Source: Paenibacillus_T sp033239625 (GTDB lineage Bacteria > Bacillota > Bacilli > Paenibacillales > Paenibacillaceae). From it: 64,000 nt of DNA. The DNA is taken from NCBI RefSeq assembly GCF_033239625.1, contig NZ_BTCK01000025.1, forward strand, positions 26,279 through 90,278, in the 5' to 3' direction. Position 1 is the stretch's first letter; every line of letters begins with the position of its first letter. The position numbers were made by a program, and so were the translations under genes. The notes under the pieces were generated by a model that saw only the letters and a list, made by a program, of their open reading frames with translations, searched no databases and was not told the origin of the DNA. This document shows, in pieces, positions 17,018-24,907 of this stretch.

Positions 17018-17180
17018 GTCCAGAGGGCACAAGCCCTTTGGGGCCCTCCCTAGCAGGGAGGGTTTGGGTGGGTAGAAAAGCTGGTTTTAAAGGTGTGTGA
17101 ATTAGGTTTTGGCTAAAAAAAATGGGGTCCAAGGGGCCTCCTTTGAAACCTCCCTATAGGGAGGTATTAGGCGGGTGCCC
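17018..17180. repeat. Two diverged copies of a GC-rich palindromic element
   Basis: Copies at 17045-17073 and 17149-17176 share CCTCCCTA..AGGGAGG followed by TTTGGGTGGGT or TATTAGGCGGGT. The second contains the perfect palindrome ACCTCCCTATAGGGAGGT. A third small palindrome (GGGCACAAGCCC) precedes copy one. The second copy ends exactly at the stop codon of the minus-strand ene-reductase gene. The rest of the 750-base gap from 16428 shows only the microsatellite and the hairpin listed separately, and no convincing gene. Confidence 0.6.
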
Positions 17181-18203
17181 TCAGTATCCGCGTTCGTACG
17201 CCTTCGGCGGCGCCGGCTTCATGCCGGTTGCCTGCAAGGCATGCAGCGCCCAGTATGGGTCGCGGAGCATTCCGCGTCCGACTGCGACCAGGTCGCAGTC
17301 GCCGTTCACAAGGGCGGCGTGCGCAAGCTTCGGTTCGTCGAGCAGACCGACGGCGATGATCGGAACGTCTACCGCTTGTTTGACCGCACGGGCGACCGGA
17401 AGCTGGTAGCCTGGGCCGATGTTCGGTGGGAGCGCATTGACGGACACGCCGCCTCCGGTCGAGATATCTAGCAGGTCGACGCCTGCTGCGGCATATTTGC
17501 GGCAAACCTCGATGCCATAATCCACATCATATCCGCCAACGCCGTAATCGACTGCGGATACACGGATTTGCAGGTTCATGCCCGATGGAATGGCGCTGCG
17601 TACGGCTTGGATGACTTCAACGCCGAAGCGGGTTGGATCATCGCCGTATTCATCCGTCCGGTTGTTAATGCTCGGCGAGTGGAACTGGTGAATGAGATAG
17701 CCGTGCGCGCCGTGCAGTTGAATCGAGTCTACGCCGGCTTGGACGGCGCGGACAGCGGCATCGCGGTATTTCTCAACCATTCGCTTAACCTCATCCGTCG
17801 TCAACGCGCGCGGCTGCTTGTATTGCTCGCTGAAAGCTTGATTGGAAGAGCTGACCGGCACTTCTGCACAGGTCGATTTACGTCCGGCATGGGCAATCTG
17901 AATGGATACCTTCGAGCCATGCTTCTGCATGCCCTCGATCATACGAGCGAAAGCCGGAATATGCTCGTCCGACCAGAGGCCGAGGCATTGATCGCTAATG
18001 CGGCCGTCCGGCTCGATATTGGTCATTTCGATAATAATAAGGCCTGTGCCGCCGACAGCGCGGGATACGTAATGAACATAGTGCCAATCGGTCGGCATGC
18101 CATCTTTGCCTACTGCGGAATATTGGCACATGGGCGGCATAACAATACGATTGTTCAGCTTCAGTCCGCCCAGCTCAAAAGGTGTTGCAAGGGAAAGCGT
18201 CAT
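17181..18203 (-). CDS. namA: NADPH dehydrogenase / old yellow enzyme (NamA/YqjM type)
   Basis: A 340-residue FMN-dependent TIM-barrel ene reductase. Matches to B. subtilis YqjM, as remembered, include NRIVMPPMCQYSA (Cys of the YqjM class), GRISDQCLGLWSDEHIPAF and IQIAHAGRK. The catalytic HGAHGYLIHQF and SPSINNRTDEYGG-like region are present, and VAVGRGMLRDPYW binds the FMN phosphate. It reduces activated alkenes using NADPH. ATG at 18203 is chosen because GGAGG lies 11 bases before it; an upstream ATG overlaps that site. It is a single-gene unit divergent from the MFS gene. Confidence 0.94.
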   Translation of the reverse strand: MTLSLATPFELGGLKLNNRIVMPPMCQYSAVGKDGMPTDWHYVHYVSRAVGGTGLIIIEMTNIEPDGRISDQCLGLWSDEHIPAFARMIEGMQKHGSKVSIQIAHAGRKSTCAEVPVSSSNQAFSEQYKQPRALTTDEVKRMVEKYRDAAVRAVQAGVDSIQLHGAHGYLIHQFHSPSINNRTDEYGDDPTRFGVEVIQAVRSAIPSGMNLQIRVSAVDYGVGGYDVDYGIEVCRKYAAAGVDLLDISTGGGVSVNALPPNIGPGYQLPVARAVKQAVDVPIIAVGLLDEPKLAHAALVNGDCDLVAVGRGMLRDPYWALHALQATGMKPAPPKAYERGY

Positions 18204-18474
18204 TGTATGGAATACCTCCATATATTGTTTGTTTTGGGAGTGACAATTTTATCTTAATCCGTTCAACCATCTCCGAGAAGCCTCGGATAAGGTATTCTCA
18301 ATTCCATTATGACCGATAAATTTTTAGGTGTATAGATCTTTACGTTAGCTTTGCTTGGCTTATAATGGTTGTCAGCGCCTCGTACCTGTGCTATTGTCCA
18401 TAGAAAGCAAAGGGATCGTACGAACGTACCTAATCTTGCAGCCTATAGGACTGACAAACAAGGAGATGTTGCAC

Positions 18475-19707
18475 ATGGCACATACCGCCGATGCCGGCCG
18501 AATACGGTCGATTGGCACTGCCACGGTTTATTCGATTTTGCTCGCGATCAGCGCGTCCCATCTGTTGAACGATGCGATGCAGGCGGTTGTAACGGCATTA
18601 TTCCCTGTTATTAAAGATTCACTGACACTCAATGATATCCAGCTAGGATGGATCGTGTTCACGCTTAATATGACATCGTCCGTCATGCAACCGCTGGTCG
18701 GCCAGTTCTCGGATCGCAGGCCGATGCCGTTCATGCTGCCGATCGCAATGGGGCTTAGCTTTGTCGGCATGATTATTCTTGCTTACGCGCCAAGTTTCTG
18801 GACGCTGCTCGGCGGCGTTGTATTGATAGGTCTTGGCTCTGCCGTATTCCATCCGGAAGGTTCGCGGGTGGTGCATTTTGCCGCAGGCGGACGCAAGGGA
18901 TTGGCGCAGTCGATCTATCAGGTCGGGGGCAACTTCGGCCAAATGCTTGCGCCTCTTATGACGATCTTCATCTTCATACCGCTCGGACAGCACGGGGCGA
19001 TATGGGGGACGGTCATAGCTGCAATCGCCATTGTGCTTCTAGCGCGCGTAGCGCCCTGGTATCGAACGCAGTTGAATCTGCACGGCAGACCGCAGCGCAG
19101 GACTGGCGGCGGGGCTCCGGCTTCCGTTGTTTCCTCGCTTGCTCCAACGAAACAAAAGGTAATCATTGCGCTGACGCTGCTTGTGTTGATCGTGTTCGCA
19201 CGGTCGTGGTACTTCTCAGGCATTACGACTTTTTATCAATTCTTCGCCGAGGATGAATACGGTCTGTCCAAGAAAGCGGCTCAGATCCCAGTCTTCTTGT
19301 ATATGGCGGCTGGCGTTATCGGTACGTTCTTCGGCGGGGTGCTGGCAGATAAGATCGGTCTGAAGAAAATGATCGTGTTGTCCGTAGCCGGCGCTGCGCC
19401 ATTCGCACTTATTTTGCCGCATCTTCCGCAATTCTGGATTTATCCGGTAATATTCATAACGGGTCTCATTCTTCAATCCGGTTTCTCCGTCACCGTTGTC
19501 TACGCGCAACAGCTGCTGCCAGGCAATATCGGCATGGCTTCAGGATTGATCACGGGCCTTGCCTTCGGCATGGGGGCGGTCGGCGCTGTCGCACTTGGTA
19601 AGCTGTCGCTTATGATGGGCCGCGCCGATATGATGAACTTCGCAAGCTTCCTGCCGCTGCTTGGATTCCTAGCGTTCCTGCTGCCGCGTGACCGTGGTAG
19701 AGCTTAA
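18475..19707 (+). CDS. MFS transporter, fosmidomycin-resistance (Fsr) type
   Basis: A 410-residue inner-membrane protein with about twelve helices. The family start SHLLNDAMQAVVTALFPVI fits the Fsr subfamily (SHxxND). QPLVGQFSDRRPMPFMLP is the MFS loop 2-3 motif, and HPEGSRVVHFAAGGRKG follows helix 4. By family it is a proton-driven efflux pump for small anions or drugs; the substrate here is not known. ATG at 18475 has AAGGAG at good spacing; upstream starts lack one. It is monocistronic with a clear terminator at 19728. Confidence 0.9.
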   Translation: MAHTADAGRIRSIGTATVYSILLAISASHLLNDAMQAVVTALFPVIKDSLTLNDIQLGWIVFTLNMTSSVMQPLVGQFSDRRPMPFMLPIAMGLSFVGMIILAYAPSFWTLLGGVVLIGLGSAVFHPEGSRVVHFAAGGRKGLAQSIYQVGGNFGQMLAPLMTIFIFIPLGQHGAIWGTVIAAIAIVLLARVAPWYRTQLNLHGRPQRRTGGGAPASVVSSLAPTKQKVIIALTLLVLIVFARSWYFSGITTFYQFFAEDEYGLSKKAAQIPVFLYMAAGVIGTFFGGVLADKIGLKKMIVLSVAGAAPFALILPHLPQFWIYPVIFITGLILQSGFSVTVVYAQQLLPGNIGMASGLITGLAFGMGAVGAVALGKLSLMMGRADMMNFASFLPLLGFLAFLLPRDRGRA

Positions 19708-19727
19708 TCATAGGTTTTAAAAATAAT

Positions 19728-19772
19728 AAAACGTCCGCATAGAGCTCTCGAAGAGCCATATGCGGACGTTTT
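19728..19772. terminator. Terminator after the MFS gene
   Basis: AAAACGTCCGCATA pairs perfectly with TATGCGGACGTTTT around a 17-base loop and is followed by a T-rich stretch. Confidence 0.85.
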
Positions 19773-19791
19773 AATTTGCGTTCCATTCGGC

Positions 19792-19990
19792 CCCATTGCA
19801 CTTTATACAATGGGAGACCCTATGGAACGACGTTAAACCTAACTTCATTGCACTTCGTACAACAGAAAACCGCTACAGTGGATGGGAACAGCCTATTTTC
19901 GATAAAATACCTAGTTCCTGTTGTACAAAATGCAGCTGGAGCATCGGCCAACAACCCCAGCCGCTGATTCTGTTGCACAGAATACAATGG
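19792..19990. repeat. Intergenic palindrome array C (TTGCA type)
   Basis: Four units are anchored by TTGYA at 19796, 19848, 19921 and 19973, so two pairs each 52 bases apart, with 73 bases between pairs. The first is CCCATTG...CAATGGG; the others read TTGCACTTCGTACAAC, TTGTACAAAATGCA and TTGCACAGAATACAA. They fill the 350-base gap between convergent genes. Confidence 0.75.
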
Positions 19991-20059
19991 CACACATTGA
20001 GGTAGATCATAGCAGTGTCGATTTCGAACCCGGACGGGAACGATTCGTTACGCAACCTT

Positions 20060-21409
20060 TCACTGCACTGTCTTCGGCTTCGCGAACGTATGAATGGTGC
20101 TGAACTTTTTGCCGCCGTCGGCTGTTGTGTACAGGACAGACGACGAAGTATAGTCATTCGTGATCAGCCATGCATGCTTGGCGTCTGCAGCAGCAATCAG
20201 CTGCTGGCCGTAGCCTGCGAATTCCGTCTTGCGCACCGACCAGCTCTTGCCGCCATCGGTCGTCTCCATAATGGAGTTCGCGTTGTCGCAAGCCATGCAT
20301 CGTCCGCCCATGAACGCCGTCTGCGAATTGACAACGTACAGCTCGCCAGGCCCGCCACTCGTACCGCCGAAGTAGCTCGTATCCTCATTCGTGAAGCCTG
20401 GAGCCGGACCGGCGCCAGCCGTATTATGGACAATGGCAGGCAGCCATTTCGCGCCGCCGTCTGTCGTATGGAACAGCGCATATGAGGTCTGCGTCATGCC
20501 GGAGGCGCCGATCAGCTCGATCCAAGCGTCATTCTTGCCTGCGGAACGGATAACGCTGCCCGTTGGCGTAACTTCGCTCTTGCGCGACATGACCGTCTTC
20601 CACGTTGCGCCGCCGTCTGACGTACGGAGGAAGTTGTATTTGCCATTCGCGGACTGCACAGCCCAGCCGTTAGCGGCGTCATGATAATAAACCTCGCCGA
20701 TGAGCGAGCTTGGTACGCCAAGCTTCGTCCAAGTCGCGCCGCCATCCTTCGTCATATACCTGCCGGCAAATCCTACTTTATCGCTCGTAAAATGAAGGAA
20801 AGATCCGCTTGGAACGGTGCCCGCGTCTTTCCAATGCGCGCCGCCATCCGCCGAGCGGATGATGCGCCATGATTTGTTCTCGTCAGCGCCAAGCACAGCC
20901 CACACTTTGGAAGCGTTCAGCGCGAAGATTTGCTTCACTTTAGCCGAACCGCGATATTGCAGCTGCCAATGCGAACCGCCATCTTTGGTCCAAGCAATCT
21001 GTCCGCTGCCGCCGATCCAACCCGTCTTCGCGTCCGCAAGCCGCAACGCGGTTACTTCAGTAATCGAAGCGGCTGTGGAGACGGGAGTAGCTGTCTTGTC
21101 AGGCGAAGTGCTGTTCCCCGTTCCGGATGATTCCGATGGGGTAGAGGGGTTCGTTGTACCTGACGGATGACCTTCCGTTGCGCCATTCGATGAACCTTCG
21201 TCATCAATGGCATTGGAAGAGCCATCTCCGTTTGTTGTGCCATCCGACTGTCCGTTGGACGGCTGCTCCTGCACCGTACCTGGCGAGTTGGAGTCGGGAG
21301 CAGAAGGATTAGCAGCTCCTCCATTATTGGAGCAAGCCGATACAATTAGCGACAGGGCGATGGTCAATGACAACAGCGATGTGCGGAATGCTCGTTTCAT
21401 TTTCATCAT
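20060..21409 (-). CDS. BNR/YCF48-like beta-propeller lipoprotein
   Basis: A roughly 449-residue exported lipoprotein. The signal peptide ends in lipobox LIVSAC. A low-complexity Ser/Gly/Thr/Asn linker of about 100 residues spans the wall. Seven repeats of the Asp-box type then follow (DGGSHWQLQ, DGGAHWKDA, DGGATWTKL, DGGATWKTV, DGGAKWLPA, DGGKSWSVR, DGGKKFSTI), consistent with a seven-bladed propeller. Asp-box propellers occur in sialidases and in the photosystem assembly factor YCF48, but no sialidase catalytic residues are evident, so a binding or structural role is more likely. Two adjacent ATGs (21409, 21406) follow AAGGTGG; either may be used. Confidence 0.87.
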   Translation of the reverse strand: MMKMKRAFRTSLLSLTIALSLIVSACSNNGGAANPSAPDSNSPGTVQEQPSNGQSDGTTNGDGSSNAIDDEGSSNGATEGHPSGTTNPSTPSESSGTGNSTSPDKTATPVSTAASITEVTALRLADAKTGWIGGSGQIAWTKDGGSHWQLQYRGSAKVKQIFALNASKVWAVLGADENKSWRIIRSADGGAHWKDAGTVPSGSFLHFTSDKVGFAGRYMTKDGGATWTKLGVPSSLIGEVYYHDAANGWAVQSANGKYNFLRTSDGGATWKTVMSRKSEVTPTGSVIRSAGKNDAWIELIGASGMTQTSYALFHTTDGGAKWLPAIVHNTAGAGPAPGFTNEDTSYFGGTSGGPGELYVVNSQTAFMGGRCMACDNANSIMETTDGGKSWSVRKTEFAGYGQQLIAAADAKHAWLITNDYTSSSVLYTTADGGKKFSTIHTFAKPKTVQ

Positions 21410-21536
21410 GCGTACCACCTTTTTCACAAGCCGTAATAAAAAGCTATTTACGCACATAGACGACAATGCGCAGTGAAGGGTTGCGCCTGTGACAGCAAAA
21501 TAGGTCAAAAGCATGCATCCAGTTTACGGAAGCATG

Positions 21537-21561
21537 AGAAAAGGAGCAGCGCGGCTGCTCC
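21537..21561 (-). terminator. Terminator after the sulfur fusion gene
   Basis: On the minus strand GGAGCAGC pairs with GCTGCTCC around a three-base loop and is followed by TTTTCTC, just beyond the stop at 21589. Confidence 0.8.
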
Positions 21562-21588
21562 TATGGTGAACCAATTGTATGAAATTCA

Positions 21589-24135
21589 TTAAATGAACAA
21601 GTTCGTGCCTGCCTTATTCGCTTGTCCGAGGTAATAGCCGACGCCGCCGACCGTGATGCCGTCGATCAATTCCTCTTGCTTGATGCCCATAACGTCCATC
21701 GACATCTGACATGCGACGATTTCGACGCCTTGGCGCTTCGCGGATTCCATCAGCTCTTCAAGCGAGGCGATGTTTTTGCTCTTCATAACGGCACGGATCA
21801 TCTTCGGTCCGATGCCCATCATTTGCATGGTGGAGAGCGGGAGCTTCTTCGAGCCGCGCGGCATCATCCAGCCGAACATCCGCTCCACGATCGTCTTCTT
21901 CACCGATGGCGGCGACGATTTGCGCAGCATGTTCAGCCCCCAGAACGTAAAGAACATCGTCACGCGTTTGCCTGCCGCGGCTGCTCCGTTCGCGAGAATG
22001 AAGGAGGCGATCGCTTTATCGAGACTGCCGTCGAATACGATGAACGTTGCGCCGTCCTTGTCTGCAGCTGCTGGGATCCCCGCCGATACTGCTCCTCCAG
22101 CGCCTGTTCCTTTGCGAATCGCAGCATGGATTGTACCAGCTTCTTTCCGAATGTCCACAAGCTTGTTGCCCGTCATTTCGGACCACGCGCGAATATCCTC
22201 ATAAAAGCCGGGATCTGTGGCCGTCACTTCTAGCGTACTGCCTTCGGCAAGCCGGTCGATGCGTTCTTTCACCTGAATGAGCGGACCAGGGCAGCACAGC
22301 CCGCATGCGTCCAGCTTCTCGATAGCAGCAGTCGTGACTGCCGGCTTCGCAGCAGCCGAAGTTCCGTTCACCATGATGAGTCCTGCACCTTTCTCTGTTG
22401 AATTGCTCTTGCTGTTGAGTTGTGTATTTCCGCTGCTGCTTGTCGTGTTGGAAGCCTTAACGATGCCCGGCTTCTGCGGCTTGAACAGCGTCGCCTTGTA
22501 CGTCCGATAGCCGCCAGACAGATTGCGTACGCGGAAGCCGTGTTGCGCGAGAATGCGCGAAGCTGTATAACCACGCAGACCTACTTGGCAAAATACCCAT
22601 ATCGTCTTGCTCGCATCGAGCTCGCCGAGTCGATCGCGAAGCTCGTCCACCGGAATGTTGAGCGCTCCCGGAATCGTGCCGTTGCCGAATTCGAGAGGCG
22701 TTCGTACGTCAATCAGCATCGTCGATGCAGGATCACGTTGTGTCAGGTGCTCGGTATGATAGACGTCTGTCATGCCGTTCAGTACATTTTCCGCCATATA
22801 GCCAGCCATATTGACAGGGTCCTTCGCAGAAGAGTATGGCGGTGCATACGCCAGCTCCAGCTCGGTCAGATCCGATACGGAACCGCCGAGACGAATGATC
22901 GTTGCGATGACATCGATCCGCTTATCGACGCCGCTGTAGCCGACAGCTTGCGCGCCAAGCACGCGCCCGTCCTGCCGGAACAACAGCTTCAGCGACATCG
23001 GCGAGCCGCCAGGGTAGTAGGACGCATGAGGCTGCGGATGCAGATGTACCGCATGGAACGGAATGCCGAGCCGATTCAGCTCGCGTGCATTCAGGCCGGT
23101 CGATGCGCCTGTCAGCTCGAACACTTTGATGATGGACGTGCCTTGCGTACCTTTATAAGTCGTCGGCAATCCGCTAATGACGTCCGCTACGATGCGGCCT
23201 TGTTTGTTCGCAGGGCCTGCAAGCGGAATGGCAGTATGCTGTCCGGTAATTCGATGAGTCGTCATCACGGCATCGCCTACTGCATACACATTCGCAACGT
23301 TCGTCCGCATCTGATGATCGACCAGGATATGTCCGTCCGCGCCAAGGTTAATGCCGCTTCCTGCAAGGAAGCTTGTATCAGGTTTCACGCCTGCTGCGAG
23401 CAGCACGATGCCTGCGCGAAGTTCGGTGCCGTCGGTTAACGTCAGCACGATTTCTTCATTGTCTTGTTCGCGCATGCGTGCTACGGATGCGTTCAATTCG
23501 AGCGCAATGCCGCGATGCTCCATTTCCTGCTCAAGCAGTACGGCCATCTCCGAGTCAAAAGGTGCAAGGATATGGGGTCCGGATTGCACAAGCGTCACGT
23601 CGATTCCGCGATCGCGAAGATTCTCGGCCGTTTCTACGCCAATGAAGCCGCCGCCGATGACAACCGCACGCTGTTGCGGATTCGAATCCAGATGGAGCAT
23701 AATTCGATCCATGTCGCGCAGGCTGCGGAGCGAATAGACGCTGCGGCAATTGTCTAGTCCTTCAATTGACGGGCGGCGCGGCTTGGCACCTGGTGACAGC
23801 ACGAGCGAATCGTAGCTCAGTGCATAAGTCGATCCGTCCGCTTGGCGTACCGTGACTTCGCTTTTCGCCGTATTGATTGCCGTTGCTTCACTTTCGGTGC
23901 GTACGTCGATGCCGAACCGCTGGCGCATCGCCTTCGGCGTCTGTACGAGCAGTTTATTGCGATCTTGAATCGTACCGCCGATATGATAGGGCAGGCCGCA
24001 GTTCGCGAACGAGATATGCTCGCCCTTCTCCAACATAATAATCTCGGCTTGCTCATCCAATCGGCGCAGCCGGGCAGCAGCTGAAGCGCCTCCTGCAACG
24101 CCGCCAACGATAACAACACGTTGCGTTTTAGTCAT
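21589..24135 (-). CDS. Four-domain sulfur protein: CoA-disulfide reductase-like + rhodanese + TusA + DsrE/F
   Basis: An 848-residue cytoplasmic fusion. Residues 1-450 are a pyridine-nucleotide disulfide oxidoreductase with FAD motif GGVAGG, single redox Cys46 in SFANCGLPYH and NAD motif GGGFIGVETA, as in CoA-disulfide/NADH oxidases. Residues 465-550 are a rhodanese domain with Cys516 in VFCQVGLRGY. Residues 606-680 are TusA-like (CGLCCPGPLIQVKERI, Cys611/614/615). Residues 695-848 are DsrE/DsrE2-like with Cys809. Such CoADR-rhodanese enzymes reduce persulfides or polysulfides; the added TusA and DsrE modules suggest sulfane-sulfur relay inside one chain. ATG at 24135 has AGGAGG. The ArsR gene directly upstream probably regulates it. 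Confidence 0.94.
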   Translation of the reverse strand: MTKTQRVVIVGGVAGGASAAARLRRLDEQAEIIMLEKGEHISFANCGLPYHIGGTIQDRNKLLVQTPKAMRQRFGIDVRTESEATAINTAKSEVTVRQADGSTYALSYDSLVLSPGAKPRRPSIEGLDNCRSVYSLRSLRDMDRIMLHLDSNPQQRAVVIGGGFIGVETAENLRDRGIDVTLVQSGPHILAPFDSEMAVLLEQEMEHRGIALELNASVARMREQDNEEIVLTLTDGTELRAGIVLLAAGVKPDTSFLAGSGINLGADGHILVDHQMRTNVANVYAVGDAVMTTHRITGQHTAIPLAGPANKQGRIVADVISGLPTTYKGTQGTSIIKVFELTGASTGLNARELNRLGIPFHAVHLHPQPHASYYPGGSPMSLKLLFRQDGRVLGAQAVGYSGVDKRIDVIATIIRLGGSVSDLTELELAYAPPYSSAKDPVNMAGYMAENVLNGMTDVYHTEHLTQRDPASTMLIDVRTPLEFGNGTIPGALNIPVDELRDRLGELDASKTIWVFCQVGLRGYTASRILAQHGFRVRNLSGGYRTYKATLFKPQKPGIVKASNTTSSSGNTQLNSKSNSTEKGAGLIMVNGTSAAAKPAVTTAAIEKLDACGLCCPGPLIQVKERIDRLAEGSTLEVTATDPGFYEDIRAWSEMTGNKLVDIRKEAGTIHAAIRKGTGAGGAVSAGIPAAADKDGATFIVFDGSLDKAIASFILANGAAAAGKRVTMFFTFWGLNMLRKSSPPSVKKTIVERMFGWMMPRGSKKLPLSTMQMMGIGPKMIRAVMKSKNIASLEELMESAKRQGVEIVACQMSMDVMGIKQEELIDGITVGGVGYYLGQANKAGTNLFI

Positions 24136-24210
24136 GATGTCCTCCTGATGGTTGTGTGTTTGGGTTCGAGGCGCATGCATTCGACCGTCTGATCGAGCTT
24201 GCCTCATTCG

Positions 24211-24504
24211 TTATGCTTCAGCCGAAGGGACGGCGAGCGCCTGAATCAGCTTCCGGATCCGTTCATTCTTAATGCGATAGTGAACTTCAAGTCCTGCGCG
24301 TTCCGCCTCGATGATCCCTGCTGTACGCAGCTTGGCTAGATGCTGTGAAACCGTGGACTGCGGCAGTGACAAGCATTGCTGCATATAGGACACATTGCAT
24401 AGCCCCTTGTCGAGCAATCCGTTCACAATGCACAGTCTAACGGGGTGTGCGAGCGCCTTAAGCAGCTCAGCCGTTTCGTAGTACTGCTGAAATTCCGGTT
24501 CCAA
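24211..24504 (-). CDS. ArsR-family regulator, likely sulfane-sulfur or metal responsive
   Basis: A 97-residue winged-helix repressor (LLKALAHPVRLCIVNGLL; recognition helix LPQSTVSQHLAKLRTAGII; wing AERAGLEVHYRI). Cysteines sit at 25, 36 and 44; Cys36 falls in the alpha-3 region where ArsR and SqrR-type sensors use cysteine. The TTG at 24504 is preferred because GGAGG lies 11 bases upstream; an alternative GTG at 24516 overlaps that site. It is the first gene of a two-gene operon with the sulfur fusion protein, and a perfect inverted repeat upstream is its probable operator. Persulfide sensing is inferred from the partner gene; metal sensing remains possible. Confidence 0.9.
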   Translation of the reverse strand: MEPEFQQYYETAELLKALAHPVRLCIVNGLLDKGLCNVSYMQQCLSLPQSTVSQHLAKLRTAGIIEAERAGLEVHYRIKNERIRKLIQALAVPSAEA

Positions 24505-24556
24505 TAGAAGCTGCACCTCCAGATGGATTGTTTTACTGTTGTGTCAGATCTTCCGA

Positions 24557-24592
24557 AAATCGTTATATCGTAATATTAAGATATAACGATTT
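24557..24592. promoter_or_regulatory. Perfect 13-base inverted repeat, candidate ArsR operator
   Basis: AAATCGTTATATC (24557-24569) and GATATAACGATTT (24580-24592) are exact inverted copies separated by ten AT-rich bases, about 53 bases before the ArsR start. This fits ArsR-family operators. The rest of the 390-base gap up to 24908 shows no convincing gene. Confidence 0.75.
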
Positions 24593-24907
24593 GTATAACA
24601 ACTTTTTTCGTTGAGTGTTTAATAACACTTTTATCCGCAGGAGGTTGATGCAGGCGGACAGCTTGACTTGTCCAAAATGTTGTAAAACACATTACACTTC
24701 ACTTAATCGTGTGAAATCGTGCCATAATCGTTTATTTAAAGCTGAGGAAGCGTTCATACGGGCGGATATGCGGCTATATGCCCCGCTGCAGCTCTCCGCA
24801 GCCATTTACAGCGAGCATCGTTTCCCATACGATTAGTTCTGGTTTCTTAACTGGGATTAATGTGCATGTACATCCAGGCCATGTACAGAGGAAAGGATAG
24901 ATGCAGC

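Noticed and set aside
19792..19990. CRISPR array
   Set aside because: Units are short, degenerate palindromes with irregular spacing and no cas genes; spacers would not be uniform.
24648..24836. Short frame with CPKCC motif preceded by AGGAGG
   Set aside because: The AGGAGG lies only three bases from the ATG, and the peptide after the cysteines has no protein-like pattern; not enough support.
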